33,947 nucleotides of DNA from CALJUZ01 sp003387805 (GCA_937975235.1 CALJUZ010000036.1:1-33947), one strand, 5' to 3'. Shown: positions 22,451 to 30,993, counted from the stretch's first letter. Numbers and translations are program-made. The notes: generated by a model not told the origin, from the letters alone.

Positions 22451-25441
22451 ATGGAGCGGGGCTGCCGCTTCTTCCTCTTTTTTCTTTTCAGCCTCGTCAT
22501 CGTGCTGACGTCGGCACCGGCGGTCGACGCATCCATTGAGCTCCGGATTGACGGAGAGACAGTGCCTGCGCGATCCGCCTTGGCGCTGCTGGGCACCGGA
22601 CTGGGCATCGCGAGCGACGTGCTGCGGGCCGAGCTCGGCGTGCTGGTGGATGACGCGGATTTCCCGGTGGTGGCCCTTCATTACGGGACCCGTCACGCGG
22701 TGCTGGTGGTGGATGACGGCCGGGCCGTGTTGGACGGCCGGCGGGTCGATTTGCAGGTGCCGCCGCAGGTCGTCGACGGCGTGTTGTTCATCCCTCTCAA
22801 CCTGGTGGCGGATATCGTCGACTTGCGCATGAACTGGGACATCGCCTCGGGCACGCTGGCCTTGGACCATCGCCAGCCCCAGCGGGCGGCCGCGATCCGG
22901 GCCGAGATGCAGGCACAGGCGACGGTGCCGAGCGCGGACGTGGGCGGCGCCCCCGGCACGGGCGCAGCCTTGGCCGCGGCCGGGACCGCGGGGCATGACA
23001 TTGCTGATATCGAGGGCGAAGGCCGCGCTGCCGGCCAAAGCGCTGGCGGCGGTCTTGGTGGCGTGGCCGGCGCCGTGGCTGGAGCCGTGGCCGGTGCCGC
23101 CACTGAAGGCGATGGCGGGGGCGGCTCCCGCGGCGTGGACGCAGCCTCCGAAGCCGGGAGGGCGGGGGCCGGCCGGGGCAGGGAGGACGCGGCGCAAGTT
23201 GCCGGCGCCGCGCCCGGCGGCGAAGGCCTGGTGGACACGGTAGTGATCGGCTCGCCGTCCGGAGGAGAAGACCCGGCGGACGCGGTAGTGGTCGGCTCGG
23301 CGTCCGGAGGAGCCGACCCGGCGGACGCGGTAATGGTCGGCTCGGCGTCCGGCCGCGAAGTTGCGGCGGCCCCGGGCGGCGCCGGCCAGGCGTCCGGCGG
23401 TGAAGACGTGTGGGCCCCGGGCGGCGCCGGCCAGGCGTCGCGCGGTGAAGACGGGGGGGCTCCGGGCGGCGCCGGCCAGGCGTCCGGCGGTGAAGACGTG
23501 TCGGCCCCCGGCGTCGCCGGCGAGACGTCCCGCGGCGAAGAGGGGGCCGCGGCGGACGCCGCCGAGGTGGCGTCCGCCGAAGAGACGGAGAGCGGCGGCC
23601 GGACCGGGTACGACGACCTGGCCGGGTACGACGCCATGCCGGCGCACGGGGCGGGATCCGGCGTGCCCGAGGAGGACGCCGGACCGGCCACATTGTGGAC
23701 CGGCGGCGCGCCCGCGGTGCTGCAGCGGGTAGGCATCGATGTGGTGGACGGCCGCGTGCGGCTGGAGGTGGACGCGGACCGCCCGGTGGAGCCGCGGCTC
23801 ATGTTCCTCCCGCTGCCGGACCGGCTGGTGGTGGACGTGCCGGACGCGGTGCTGGGCGCGGGCTGGAGCACCATGCCCGGCGACGGCGACATCGTGGTCC
23901 AGGTGCGGGCCAGCGCGACGCCCGACGGCGGCGTGCGGCTGGTCGCGGACTTGACCGGGCCCACCGGCTACCGGCTGGAGCGCCCGGAGCGTGGCCAAGG
24001 CTTCGTCGTCGTCATGAACCATCAGCTGGACGTTTTGTCGGCGGCGCCTACGGCCAACGGCGGCCTGGCCATCGAGATGGCGGCCACGGGCCCGCTGCGC
24101 TACCGGGTGTTTCCGCTGCGGGAGCCCAACCGCATCGTGGTGGACCTGACCGGCGCGTCGGTGCCCGGCGCCAAGGAAATGCCGCTGGCCGAGCCCTTTG
24201 CCTCGTCCCTTCGGGTGAGCCAGTATGAACAGGACGTGGTGCGGGCCGTCGTGGAGCTGCCGGGCACCCCGGCGGCGTCGCTGTTCGCGGCCCGCTTCGC
24301 CGGCGGCGTCGAAGGCGTGGCGCAGCCGGGCACGGACGGGATGTTTACGCTGGTGCTGCACCCGCTGACGGGCGTGGCCGTTCAGCGGCAGGAGCCGCTG
24401 CCGGGATCCCTGGCCGCGCTGCGCGCGGTGGCCGTCTTCCAGCAGGGCGGGACCGAGTTCGTCCTCATCGAAGGGGACGCGCCGCTGACGCCCCACGTGC
24501 GCCGCTTCCGCGAGCCGGAGCGCCTGGTGGTGGACTTGCCCGGCTTCAGCTTGGACCGGTCGCTGGGTCTGACGGCGGAGCTGCCGCCCGGCAGCGTCAT
24601 CGGCACGGTGCGGGCCGGCCAGGCCGAGCCGGCGGTAAGCCGCATCGTCGTCGAGACGTCGGGCATCGTGGAACATTACATGATTTTGTCGCCCGACGGG
24701 CTGCGGGCCGTGCTGGCCCTGCGCCGCTCGCAGCTGGGCGGGCGGACCGTCGTGGTCGACCCGGGCCACGGCGGCCGGGACCCGGGCGCCATCGGTTACT
24801 CGGGCACGTACGAGAAGGACGTGACGCTGGCCATCGGCCTCAAAGTGGCCGAGCTTCTGGAACAAGCCGGCGCCACCGTCGTCATGACCCGCCATGAAGA
24901 CGTGTTCGTGGAGCTGGCCAATCGCTCGGCCCTGGCCAACGCGGTGGGCGCGGACGCGTTCGTCAGCATCCACGCCGACGCCATCGGCTTCGGCCGCATC
25001 GCCGCGGGCACGTCTACGTTCTACTTCCCCGAGCGGGGCAGCACGCCGGACACGTCGATCAACCAGCGCTACGCCCGCTCGCTGCAGCAGGAGCTCTTGC
25101 GGGAGCTGGGGCTGAACGACCGGGGCGTGCACCAGCGGGCTTTCCACGTGGTGCGCAACACCGAGATGCCGTCGGCTCTGGTGGAAGTAGGTTTTATCGA
25201 CAACCCTGACGAAGAGAAACTGCTGGTGGACCCGGAGTTTCAGGCCCGGGCCGCGGCGGCGGTCGTCCACGGCATCCTCCGGTTTTTTGCGGAGCAGGAC
25301 GAAACCGCCCCGCCCGCGGCGCGGCTGGAGTGGCAGAAGACGTCCGAACAGGCCGTGCTTAGCTTCCTCCAGGGCGGCGAATTGCCCGGCGACGCCGTGG
25401 CGCTGGTGCCCATGGCGGTGCTCAGCGCCCTGCGGGAGTAG
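22451..25441 (+). CDS. Secreted N-acetylmuramoyl-L-alanine amidase with AMIN domains
   Basis: 996 aa. It cleaves the amide bond between MurNAc and the stem peptide outside the membrane. Order: signal peptide (about 1-27, FFLFFLFSLVIVLTSAPAVDA); a copper-amine-oxidase-N-like domain (about 30-130); a Gly/Ala/Glu-rich linker (about 145-410) with 15-16-residue repeats; three AMIN-type beta domains (from about 423, 525 and 656); and the Amidase_3 catalytic domain. Zinc ligands are H773 (VDPGHGGRDPG), E788 (TYEKDVT) and H841 (SIHADA); the catalytic Glu is E912 (LVEVGFIDNP). ATG 22451 follows GGGAGG by 8 nt. Three AMIN domains suggest septal or wall targeting. The GerMN gene follows 33 nt later, a pairing common in spore-formers and clostridia. 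Confidence 0.94.
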   Translation: MERGCRFFLFFLFSLVIVLTSAPAVDASIELRIDGETVPARSALALLGTGLGIASDVLRAELGVLVDDADFPVVALHYGTRHAVLVVDDGRAVLDGRRVDLQVPPQVVDGVLFIPLNLVADIVDLRMNWDIASGTLALDHRQPQRAAAIRAEMQAQATVPSADVGGAPGTGAALAAAGTAGHDIADIEGEGRAAGQSAGGGLGGVAGAVAGAVAGAATEGDGGGGSRGVDAASEAGRAGAGRGREDAAQVAGAAPGGEGLVDTVVIGSPSGGEDPADAVVVGSASGGADPADAVMVGSASGREVAAAPGGAGQASGGEDVWAPGGAGQASRGEDGGAPGGAGQASGGEDVSAPGVAGETSRGEEGAAADAAEVASAEETESGGRTGYDDLAGYDAMPAHGAGSGVPEEDAGPATLWTGGAPAVLQRVGIDVVDGRVRLEVDADRPVEPRLMFLPLPDRLVVDVPDAVLGAGWSTMPGDGDIVVQVRASATPDGGVRLVADLTGPTGYRLERPERGQGFVVVMNHQLDVLSAAPTANGGLAIEMAATGPLRYRVFPLREPNRIVVDLTGASVPGAKEMPLAEPFASSLRVSQYEQDVVRAVVELPGTPAASLFAARFAGGVEGVAQPGTDGMFTLVLHPLTGVAVQRQEPLPGSLAALRAVAVFQQGGTEFVLIEGDAPLTPHVRRFREPERLVVDLPGFSLDRSLGLTAELPPGSVIGTVRAGQAEPAVSRIVVETSGIVEHYMILSPDGLRAVLALRRSQLGGRTVVVDPGHGGRDPGAIGYSGTYEKDVTLAIGLKVAELLEQAGATVVMTRHEDVFVELANRSALANAVGADAFVSIHADAIGFGRIAAGTSTFYFPERGSTPDTSINQRYARSLQQELLRELGLNDRGVHQRAFHVVRNTEMPSALVEVGFIDNPDEEKLLVDPEFQARAAAAVVHGILRFFAEQDETAPPAARLEWQKTSEQAVLSFLQGGELPGDAVALVPMAVLSALRE
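23240..23550 (+). repeat. In-frame 45-48-bp tandem repeats in the amidase linker
   Basis: Two repeat families abut: about three units encoding VVGSASGGADPADAV-like residues, then four encoding APGGAGQASGGEDV-like residues. The period is a multiple of three, so the frame is kept. They form a flexible acidic, Gly-rich spacer. Confidence 0.8.
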
Positions 25442-25474
25442 CGGCCAAGGCCGGAGCGTAGGAGCGGAGAACTG

Positions 25475-26029
25475 GTGTCGCGACCTCTGCGGCTTTTGAC
25501 AGCGTTTTTGTTCGTCATGCTGCTGGTCCTGCTGGGGGTCTACGCGGGACGCTGGCAGCCGGCCATCGACCGGGTGCTGCAGCCGGCGGAGCCGCCGGCG
25601 GAAACGGTGCCCGTGCGGCTGTTTTTCGCGGACGGCGACGCCCAGTGCCTCATCGCGGAGGTGCGTCATCTGCCCGCGGGGCCGGATCTGCCGCTGCGGG
25701 CGCTGGAGGAGCTGGGCCGGGGGCCCCAGTCCGAGGCGCTGGTGGGCACCATTCCCCGGGGCGCCCGGCCCCTGTCCGTTGTCATTGAAGACGGGCTGGC
25801 GGTGGTCGACTACAGCATGGAACTGCGCACCAACCACCCGGGCGGCAGCGCCGGCGAGCTGCTGACGGCGTACGCCATCGTCGGCACCTTGTCCGCCCTG
25901 GAAGGGGTGGAGGCCGTGCAGATTTTGCTGGAAGGCCGGGTCATCGACAGCCTGGTGGGCCACCTTATCTTCTCCGAACCGATGACTGTCTCGGAGGAAG
26001 CCTTGCAGAGCGGAAGAATCTGCTGGTGA
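25475..26029 (+). CDS. GerMN domain lipid-side/membrane-anchored protein
   Basis: 184 aa with a GTG start (GGAGA 4 nt and AGGAG 10 nt upstream). One N-terminal membrane helix (about 9-25, TAFLFVMLLVLLGVYAG), then an external GerMN domain (about 46-165): VRLFFADGDAQCLIAEVRHL, ALEELGRGP, VDYSMELRTN, TLSALEGVEAVQILLEG. GerMN occurs in the germination/sporulation protein GerM and in wall-associated proteins. Here, directly downstream of the amidase, a wall-remodelling role is likely, but spore function is not shown. No lipobox cysteine is seen, so it is probably a signal-anchor protein. Confidence 0.88.
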   Translation: MSRPLRLLTAFLFVMLLVLLGVYAGRWQPAIDRVLQPAEPPAETVPVRLFFADGDAQCLIAEVRHLPAGPDLPLRALEELGRGPQSEALVGTIPRGARPLSVVIEDGLAVVDYSMELRTNHPGGSAGELLTAYAIVGTLSALEGVEAVQILLEGRVIDSLVGHLIFSEPMTVSEEALQSGRICW

Positions 26030-26098
26030 CGGGCACAATAGTACCGCCCGCGGCAGGCATATATATGGGCGGAGTCCACCGAAGGACGGGGTGCGGCG

Positions 26099-27508
26099 GT
26101 GGAGTGGCGTGACCGGTCCGTCGCGGTGGTCGGCCTCGGCGTCAGCAATATGGCCGTCGTGCGCTGGCTGGCCGCCCGCGGCGCGCGCCTGACCGGGTTT
26201 GATCAAAAATCAGAAGAGGCGCTGGGCCCCGCGGCCGAAGAGCTGCGGCGGCTGGGCGCGCGACTCGTGCTGGGCCCGGACTACTTGGAACGGCTGGACG
26301 CGGACTGGGACGCGGTATTCCTGACGCCCGGCATGCCCAAGGACCTGCCGGTGCTGCAGCGGCTCCGGGACCGGGGCGTGGCGCTGCGGAGCGAAATCGG
26401 GCTGTTTTTCTCGCTGTGCCGCGCGCCCGTCATCGGCATTACCGGCAGCAGCGGCAAGACCACCACCACCAGCCTGGTGGGTGAGATGCTGCGGCGCGGC
26501 CCCAGGCCGGTGTACGTGGGCGGGAACATCGGCAGGCCGCTTTTGGAGGCCGCCGAGTCCATCCCCGAAGACGCGTGGGTGGTGCTGGAGCTGTCCAGCT
26601 TCCAGCTGGAAATGCTGGACCGCAGCCCCCGCATCGCCGTGGTCACCAACGTGACGCCCAACCACCTGGACGTGCACGGCACCATGGCCGCCTACGTCGC
26701 GGCGAAAAAGCGGATTTACCGGTTCCAGAGCAGTTCGGATTTCGCGGTGCTCAACGCCGACGACCCCGAAACGCAGGCCATGACGGCCGAAGCGCCGGGC
26801 CGGGTGCTGACCTTCAGCCGGCGGGGCCCGGTGCCGCAAGGCGCGTGGGTGGACGGGCGGGCCGTCGTGGTGAAAACGGACGCGGCGGGCGCCGGCGCGG
26901 ACGTGGTCTGCACGCTGGACGACATCCGGCTGCCGGGCGAGCACAACGTGGAAAACGTGCTGGCCGCGGCCGCGGTGGCCCGCTTGTGCGGCATCAGCCC
27001 CGACGACATTCGCCGGGCGGTGCGGGAGTTTGCGGGCGTGCCCCACAGGCTGGAGCCGGTGGGGGAGTGGCGGGGCGTGCGGTTTTACAACGACTCCATC
27101 GCCACCAGCCCGGCCCGGGCCGCGGCGGGCATCCGGGCCTTCGAGGCGCCCGTGGTGCTCATCGCCGGGGGATACGACAAAAAGCTGCCCTTTGACGAGC
27201 TCGCGCAGGCGCTGCCGGGCCGGGTGCACACGCTGGTGCTGCTGGGCGCCACGGCCCGGGCCATCGAACAGGCGGTGCTGGAGCACGGCCGGCGCACGGG
27301 CTCGCCGGCGCCGCGCATCGTGCACGCGGCGTCCCTGGAGGAAGCGGTGGAGCATGCCCGCCGCGCGGCCCGGCCCGGCGACGTGGTGCTGCTGTCGCCG
27401 GCGTGCGCCAGCTACGACATGTTTCCCAATTTTGAAGTCCGGGGCCGGCGCTTTCGCGAGCTGGTGCTTGAGTTTGCGCGGCCGCAGGCCGCGGCCGAGA
27501 GAGGCTGA
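26099..27508 (+). CDS. murD: UDP-N-acetylmuramoylalanine-D-glutamate ligase
   Basis: 469 aa. It adds D-Glu to UDP-MurNAc-L-Ala in the cytoplasm. The Rossmann-like N-domain starts VAVVGLGVSNMAVVRWL, the ATP loop GITGSSGKTTTTS is at residues 113-125, then ELSSFQLE, TNVTPNHLDVHG and GEHNVENVLAAAAVA; the C-domain has NDSIATSP, GGYDKKLPF and SPACASYDMF. Start is GTG 26099 with GAAGGACGGGG upstream, a loosely spaced ribosome binding site. A short AT stretch (CATATATATG, 26059-26068) upstream may be part of a promoter, but no -35 matches. It stands apart from any mur/dcw cluster in this window. Confidence 0.95.
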   Translation: MEWRDRSVAVVGLGVSNMAVVRWLAARGARLTGFDQKSEEALGPAAEELRRLGARLVLGPDYLERLDADWDAVFLTPGMPKDLPVLQRLRDRGVALRSEIGLFFSLCRAPVIGITGSSGKTTTTSLVGEMLRRGPRPVYVGGNIGRPLLEAAESIPEDAWVVLELSSFQLEMLDRSPRIAVVTNVTPNHLDVHGTMAAYVAAKKRIYRFQSSSDFAVLNADDPETQAMTAEAPGRVLTFSRRGPVPQGAWVDGRAVVVKTDAAGAGADVVCTLDDIRLPGEHNVENVLAAAAVARLCGISPDDIRRAVREFAGVPHRLEPVGEWRGVRFYNDSIATSPARAAAGIRAFEAPVVLIAGGYDKKLPFDELAQALPGRVHTLVLLGATARAIEQAVLEHGRRTGSPAPRIVHAASLEEAVEHARRAARPGDVVLLSPACASYDMFPNFEVRGRRFRELVLEFARPQAAAERG

Positions 27509-27510
27509 TT

Positions 27511-28977
27511 ATGGCGTTAGCATTGCTGCTTGACTTCGGCAGCACGTTTACGAAAATGACCGTCGTCGATACGCAGGGCGCGGCGCTGGTGGCCCGCGCG
27601 GTGACGCCGACCACGGTCGAGGACATCAGCATCGGTTTGAAAGCGGGGCTCGCGCGGCTGCGGGAGGCGGGCGTGCGGGAGAGCGATTTGCGCATCCGGC
27701 TGGCGTGCAGCAGCGCGGCCGGCGGGCTGCGCATGATCGCCATCGGCCTGGTGCCCGAGCTGACGGCCGAGGCCGCCCGCCGGGCCGCGCTGGGCGCAGG
27801 CGCGCGCGTCATCGAAACCTTCGCCTTTCGCCTGAGCGACGACGACGTGGCGCGCATCGGCCGGCTGGCGCCGGACATTTTGCTGCTGGCCGGCGGCACC
27901 GACGGCGGCAACGAGGACGTGCTCTTGGCCAACGCCAGGAAGCTGGCGGCGGCCCGCCTTCCGGCGCCCGTGGTGGTGGCGGGCAACGCGGCGGTGGCGG
28001 ACGACGCGGCGCGCATCCTGGCCGAGGGCGGCTTGGACGTGCGCGTCACGGAAAACGTCATGCCGGAGCTGGGCGTCATCAACGTGGAGCCGGCCCGCGC
28101 CGCCATACGGGACGTGTTCCTGGAGAAAATCGTGGAGGCCAAAGGGCTCCGCGTGGCGGAAGAGTATATCGAAGGAGTGCTGATGCCGACGCCGGCCGCG
28201 GTGCTGGCCGCCACCCGCCTGCTGGCCGAGGGAACCGGCCGCGTGGCGGGCGTCGGGGAGGCGGCCGTGGTGGACGTGGGCGGCGCGACCACCGACGTGC
28301 ACTCGGTGACGCGGGGCGCGCCCGCGGAGCCCGGCGTGACGCTGAAAGGCCTGCCGGAACCGGCGGCCAAGCGCACCGTCGAAGGGGATTTGGGCGTGCG
28401 GGTCAGCGCCGCGGCGCTGGTGGAGGCGCTGGGCGCGGAGACCGTGGCCGCCGCGGCGGCCGGCGCGGGCGCGGCCGACTGGACGCCCGGCGAAGTGCGG
28501 CGCATGGCCGAGGCGCTGAGCCGGAACCCGGAGCGGCTGCCGCAGGACCCAAGGGAGCGGGCGCTGGACGTGGCTCTGGCCCGGGTCGCGGCCCGGGCGG
28601 CCATGATCCGCCACGCCGGCACGCTGGAGGAGCGGGCGACGCCCCTGGGCGTGCGCAAGTTTCAGGTGGGGAAAGACTTGTCCGCGCTGCCGGTCTTGAT
28701 CGGCACCGGCGGCGCCATCGTGCACGGCGGCGCGGCGGGCTACGTGCTGCGGGCGTGCCTGGCGGGCGCGGCGGGCGAGGACGCGGCGTCGGCCGAGGCC
28801 GCGGCCTCGGGGGTTCTCTCCGGGGCGGACGGCGGCGCCGGCCCGCGGCCCTTGCTGCCCCGGTCGCCCCGCCTGCTGGTGGACAAGGACTACATCTTGG
28901 CGGCCTGCGGCCTGCTGGCGCAGCGGCTGCCTGACGTGGCGCTGACGCTTTTGAAAGAGCGGCTGCAGCCCGTTTAG
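27511..28977 (+). CDS. glmL: MutL/GlmL-family ATPase (glutamate/ornithine mutase reactivase-like)
   Basis: 488 aa, acetate-and-sugar-kinase/Hsp70-like fold. Phosphate-1 loop LLDFGSTFTKMTVVD (residues 6-20), TDGGN, and phosphate-2 loop VVDVGGATTDVHSV (about 252-265). The family comprises GlmL/MutL, ATPases that reactivate B12-dependent glutamate mutase, and relatives linked to ornithine or lysine aminomutases. No B12-dependent mutase subunit is present nearby. The gene begins 2 nt after the murD stop, with GAGAGG 7 nt upstream, so it is cotranscribed with murD. Its real client is unknown; family membership is firm, the role is not. Confidence 0.85.
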   Translation: MALALLLDFGSTFTKMTVVDTQGAALVARAVTPTTVEDISIGLKAGLARLREAGVRESDLRIRLACSSAAGGLRMIAIGLVPELTAEAARRAALGAGARVIETFAFRLSDDDVARIGRLAPDILLLAGGTDGGNEDVLLANARKLAAARLPAPVVVAGNAAVADDAARILAEGGLDVRVTENVMPELGVINVEPARAAIRDVFLEKIVEAKGLRVAEEYIEGVLMPTPAAVLAATRLLAEGTGRVAGVGEAAVVDVGGATTDVHSVTRGAPAEPGVTLKGLPEPAAKRTVEGDLGVRVSAAALVEALGAETVAAAAAGAGAADWTPGEVRRMAEALSRNPERLPQDPRERALDVALARVAARAAMIRHAGTLEERATPLGVRKFQVGKDLSALPVLIGTGGAIVHGGAAGYVLRACLAGAAGEDAASAEAAASGVLSGADGGAGPRPLLPRSPRLLVDKDYILAACGLLAQRLPDVALTLLKERLQPV

Positions 28978-29010
28978 ATTGGAACGGAAGCGAAACGGAG
29001 AGTGAGGGCC

Positions 29011-29778
29011 ATGACGCGGCACGACGGGCGCGCGCCCGGCCAGCTGCGGCCCGTGCGCATTCATCGCAGCTTTACGAAGTACGCGGAAGGGTCGGTCCTC
29101 ATCGAGATGGGCGACACCAAGGTGCTCTGCACGGCTTCGGTGGAGGACCGGGTGCCCTCGTGGCTCCGGGGCCAGGGCACGGGCTGGGTGACGGCCGAAT
29201 ACGGTATGCTGCCCCGGTCCACCGCGACCCGCACGGTGCGGGAAGCCACCCGGGGACACCAGGGCGGGCGCACCATGGAAATCCAGCGGCTCATCGGGCG
29301 GGCGCTGCGGGCCGTGGTCGACTTGTCCTGGCTGGGGGAGCGCACCATCACGCTGGACTGCGACGTCATCCAGGCCGACGGCGGGACGCGCACGGCGGCC
29401 ATTACCGGCGCGTTCGTGGCCCTGGTGGACAGCCTGGCGTACATGCAGACCGAGCTGGCCCACGAGCTGCCCCGGCCGGGCGAGCCGCTGCTGCCCGTCA
29501 GCGACTTCGTGGCCGCGGTCAGCGTCGGCATCGTGGACGGCCAGCCCGTGCTCGACTTGGATTTCAAAGAGGACGCGGCCGCCGAGGTGGACATGAACGT
29601 GGTCATGACCGGCGGCGGCGGCATGATTGAAGTCCAGGGCACCGCGGAAGGCGCGCTGTTTGACCGGCGGACGCTGAACCGGCTGCTGGATTTGGCCGAG
29701 GAGGGCATCGGCCGGCTGGTGGAGGCCCAGCGGGAAGCGCTGGGGCCGTATTTGGCGGCGCGCATCGGGAAAAAGTGA
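29011..29778 (+). CDS. rph: Ribonuclease PH
   Basis: 255 aa. Phosphorolytic 3'-5' exonuclease that trims tRNA 3' tails, a hexameric ring protein. Signatures: RPVRIHRSFTKYAEGSVLIE, GWVTAEYGMLPRST, RTMEIQRLIGRALRAVVD, DCDVIQADGGTRTAAITGA and EVQGTAEGALF. ATG 29011 is preferred over in-frame GTG 29002 because GGAGAG is 7 nt before the ATG and overlaps the GTG. Paired with rdgB downstream, the standard Firmicute order, and followed by the tRNA cluster. Confidence 0.96.
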   Translation: MTRHDGRAPGQLRPVRIHRSFTKYAEGSVLIEMGDTKVLCTASVEDRVPSWLRGQGTGWVTAEYGMLPRSTATRTVREATRGHQGGRTMEIQRLIGRALRAVVDLSWLGERTITLDCDVIQADGGTRTAAITGAFVALVDSLAYMQTELAHELPRPGEPLLPVSDFVAAVSVGIVDGQPVLDLDFKEDAAAEVDMNVVMTGGGGMIEVQGTAEGALFDRRTLNRLLDLAEEGIGRLVEAQREALGPYLAARIGKK

Positions 29779-29841
29779 GGCGCGGCCCGGCGGACCGGAG
29801 CCGGCGCGGCGCCGCCGGGACAGAAGGCAGGAGAGGCGGAA

Positions 29842-30507
29842 ATGACCGAACAGCACCAACAGGCGCCGGAACCACGGGCGGCCCGGGAGGCGGCCGCCCG
29901 CGAGCCGCTGCTGCTCGTGCTGGCCACCCGCAACAAAAACAAGCTGCGGGAACTGACGTCGATCTTGTCGGACCTGCCCGTCCGCGTGGAGAGCATCGCG
30001 TCGTTTCCGGGCGCGCCCGACGTGGAGGAAACGGGCGCGACCATGGCGGAGAACGCTTTGCTCAAAGCGCGGGCCGCGGCCCGCCACACGGGCCTGTGGG
30101 CGATGGCCGACGATTCGGGTTTGGAAGTGGACGCGCTGGACGGGCGCCCGGGCGTGTATTCGGCGCGGTTCGCCGGGCCCGGCGCCACCGACGCGGACAA
30201 CAACGCCAAGCTGCTGCGGCTCTTGGAGGGCGTTCCGGACCCGCGGCGCACGGCCCGGTTTCGCTGCGCGATCGCGCTGGTGTCCCCGGACGGAGACGAG
30301 TATGTGGACGAAGGCGTCTGCGAAGGGGTGGTGGCCCGGGAGCCGCGCGGTGAGGGCGGTTTCGGATACGATCCGCTGTTCATCGTGCCGGAGTACGGCC
30401 GCACCTTTGCGGAACTGCCGCCGGAAGTGAAAGACCGGATCAGCCACCGCGCCCGGGCGCTGGCCGCGGCCAAGCGGCGGCTGGCCCGGCTTCTCGGCGC
30501 CGGCTGA
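29842..30507 (+). CDS. rdgB: dITP/XTP pyrophosphatase (Ham1/RdgB)
   Basis: 221 aa. It hydrolyses non-canonical purine NTPs (ITP, XTP) to monophosphate plus PPi, a house-cleaning role. Motifs: LATRNKNKLREL (about 27-38), ETGATMAENALLKA, ADDSGLEVDALDGRPGVYSARFAG-type substrate loop, FGYDPLFIVPE. It has a ~22-residue Glu/Ala-rich N-terminal extension before the fold; AGGAGAGG 5 nt before ATG 29842 supports it. The PPi product is the substrate of the HppA pump in the same genome. A short GC hairpin (30514-30530) follows without a T-run. Confidence 0.95.
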   Translation: MTEQHQQAPEPRAAREAAAREPLLLVLATRNKNKLRELTSILSDLPVRVESIASFPGAPDVEETGATMAENALLKARAAARHTGLWAMADDSGLEVDALDGRPGVYSARFAGPGATDADNNAKLLRLLEGVPDPRRTARFRCAIALVSPDGDEYVDEGVCEGVVAREPRGEGGFGYDPLFIVPEYGRTFAELPPEVKDRISHRARALAAAKRRLARLLGAG

Positions 30508-30570
30508 CGCGGCCGGCGGCGTCGCCGCCGCCGGGCGGGCGCGTTCCTCGTTTCCCGAGGCCTCGGCGTG

Positions 30571-30579
30571 TGCTATAAT
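30571..30579 (+). promoter_or_regulatory. Extended -10 promoter of the tRNA-Pro cluster
   Basis: TGCTATAAT, a perfect -10 with TGn, 22 nt before tRNA-Pro. The -35 region (30551-30557, TTTCCCG) is poor, as expected for an extended -10 promoter. Confidence 0.75.
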
Positions 30580-30600
30580 GGTCTGCGGCAGGTGCGTCGT

Positions 30601-30678
30601 CGGGGAGTGGCGCAGTTTGGTCAGCGCGCGTGCCTTGGGAGCACGAGGTCGGCGGTTCAAATCCGCTCTCCCCGACCA
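30601..30678 (+). tRNA. tRNA-Pro (TGG)
   Basis: Acceptor CGGGGAG/CTCCCCG with the C1-G72 pair characteristic of bacterial tRNA-Pro, anticodon loop CTTGGGA, T-loop TTCAAAT, CCA encoded. D-loop GG is normal. Confidence 0.96.
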
Positions 30679-30693
30679 GTCGTTCCCTTGCGC

Positions 30694-30723
30694 TTGCGCC
30701 CGAGCCCGTTCGTCGTGTATAAT
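30694..30723 (+). promoter_or_regulatory. Probable second promoter, before tRNA-Gly
   Basis: TTGCGC (30694-30699), 18 bp, TATAAT (30718-30723), 12 nt before the tRNA-Gly 5' end. It lies in the short gap between tRNA-Pro and tRNA-Gly. Confidence 0.6.
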
Positions 30724-30735
30724 GTTTTTTGTCGG

Positions 30736-30812
30736 GCGGGCGTAGCTCAGTTGCCTAGAGCACCGGCCTTCCAAGCCGGGGGTCGCGGGTTGGAGTCCCG
30801 TCGCCCGCTCCA
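30736..30812 (+). tRNA. tRNA-Gly (TCC) with swapped 19-56 elbow pair
   Basis: Acceptor GCGGGCG/CGCCCGC, discriminator T, CCA encoded; anticodon loop CTTCCAA (TCC at 30770-30772). The D-loop reads AGTTGCCTA with C at position 19 (30754) where tRNAs have G. The T-loop reads TTGGAGT with G at position 56 (30792) where tRNAs have C. The two changes restore a Watson-Crick pair in reverse. All stems are intact apart from one G-T at the base of the T-stem, so the gene looks functional. Confidence 0.94.
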
Positions 30813-30817
30813 GCTTT

Positions 30818-30894
30818 GCGCCCGTAGCTCAGCTGGATAGAGCGGCTGCCTTCTAAGCAGCGGGTCGCGGGTTCGAGTCCTGCCGGGCGCACCA
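30818..30894 (+). tRNA. tRNA-Arg (TCT)
   Basis: Acceptor GCGCCCG/CGGGCGC, anticodon loop CTTCTAA, D-loop with GG, T-loop TTCGAGT, CCA encoded. Five nt after tRNA-Gly. Confidence 0.96.
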
Positions 30895-30908
30895 CTGAGG
30901 GCTCTCGT

Positions 30909-30986
30909 GGTGGGTGTAGCTCAGCTGGTTAGAGCGCCAGGTTGTGGCCCTGGAGGTCGTGGGTTCAAGTCCCATCACTCACCCCA
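30909..30986 (+). tRNA. tRNA-His (GTG)
   Basis: Acceptor GTGGGTG/CACTCAC plus the His-specific G-1 (30909) opposite C73; anticodon loop TTGTGGC, T-loop TTCAAGT, CCA encoded. Last tRNA before the terminator. Confidence 0.96.
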
Positions 30987-30993
30987 CCAATGC

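Noticed and set aside
26059..26068. Promoter at CATATATATG before murD
   Set aside because: AT-rich -10-like stretch but no -35 element at a suitable distance; murD may be read from the amidase transcript.
22085..26206. 1373-residue antisense frame across the amidase and GerMN genes
   Set aside because: Low-complexity Arg/His/Gly-rich translation with no domain, lying opposite well-supported genes and the tmRNA.
30514..30530. Terminator after rdgB
   Set aside because: A 7-bp GC hairpin without a T-run; insufficient for an intrinsic terminator call.
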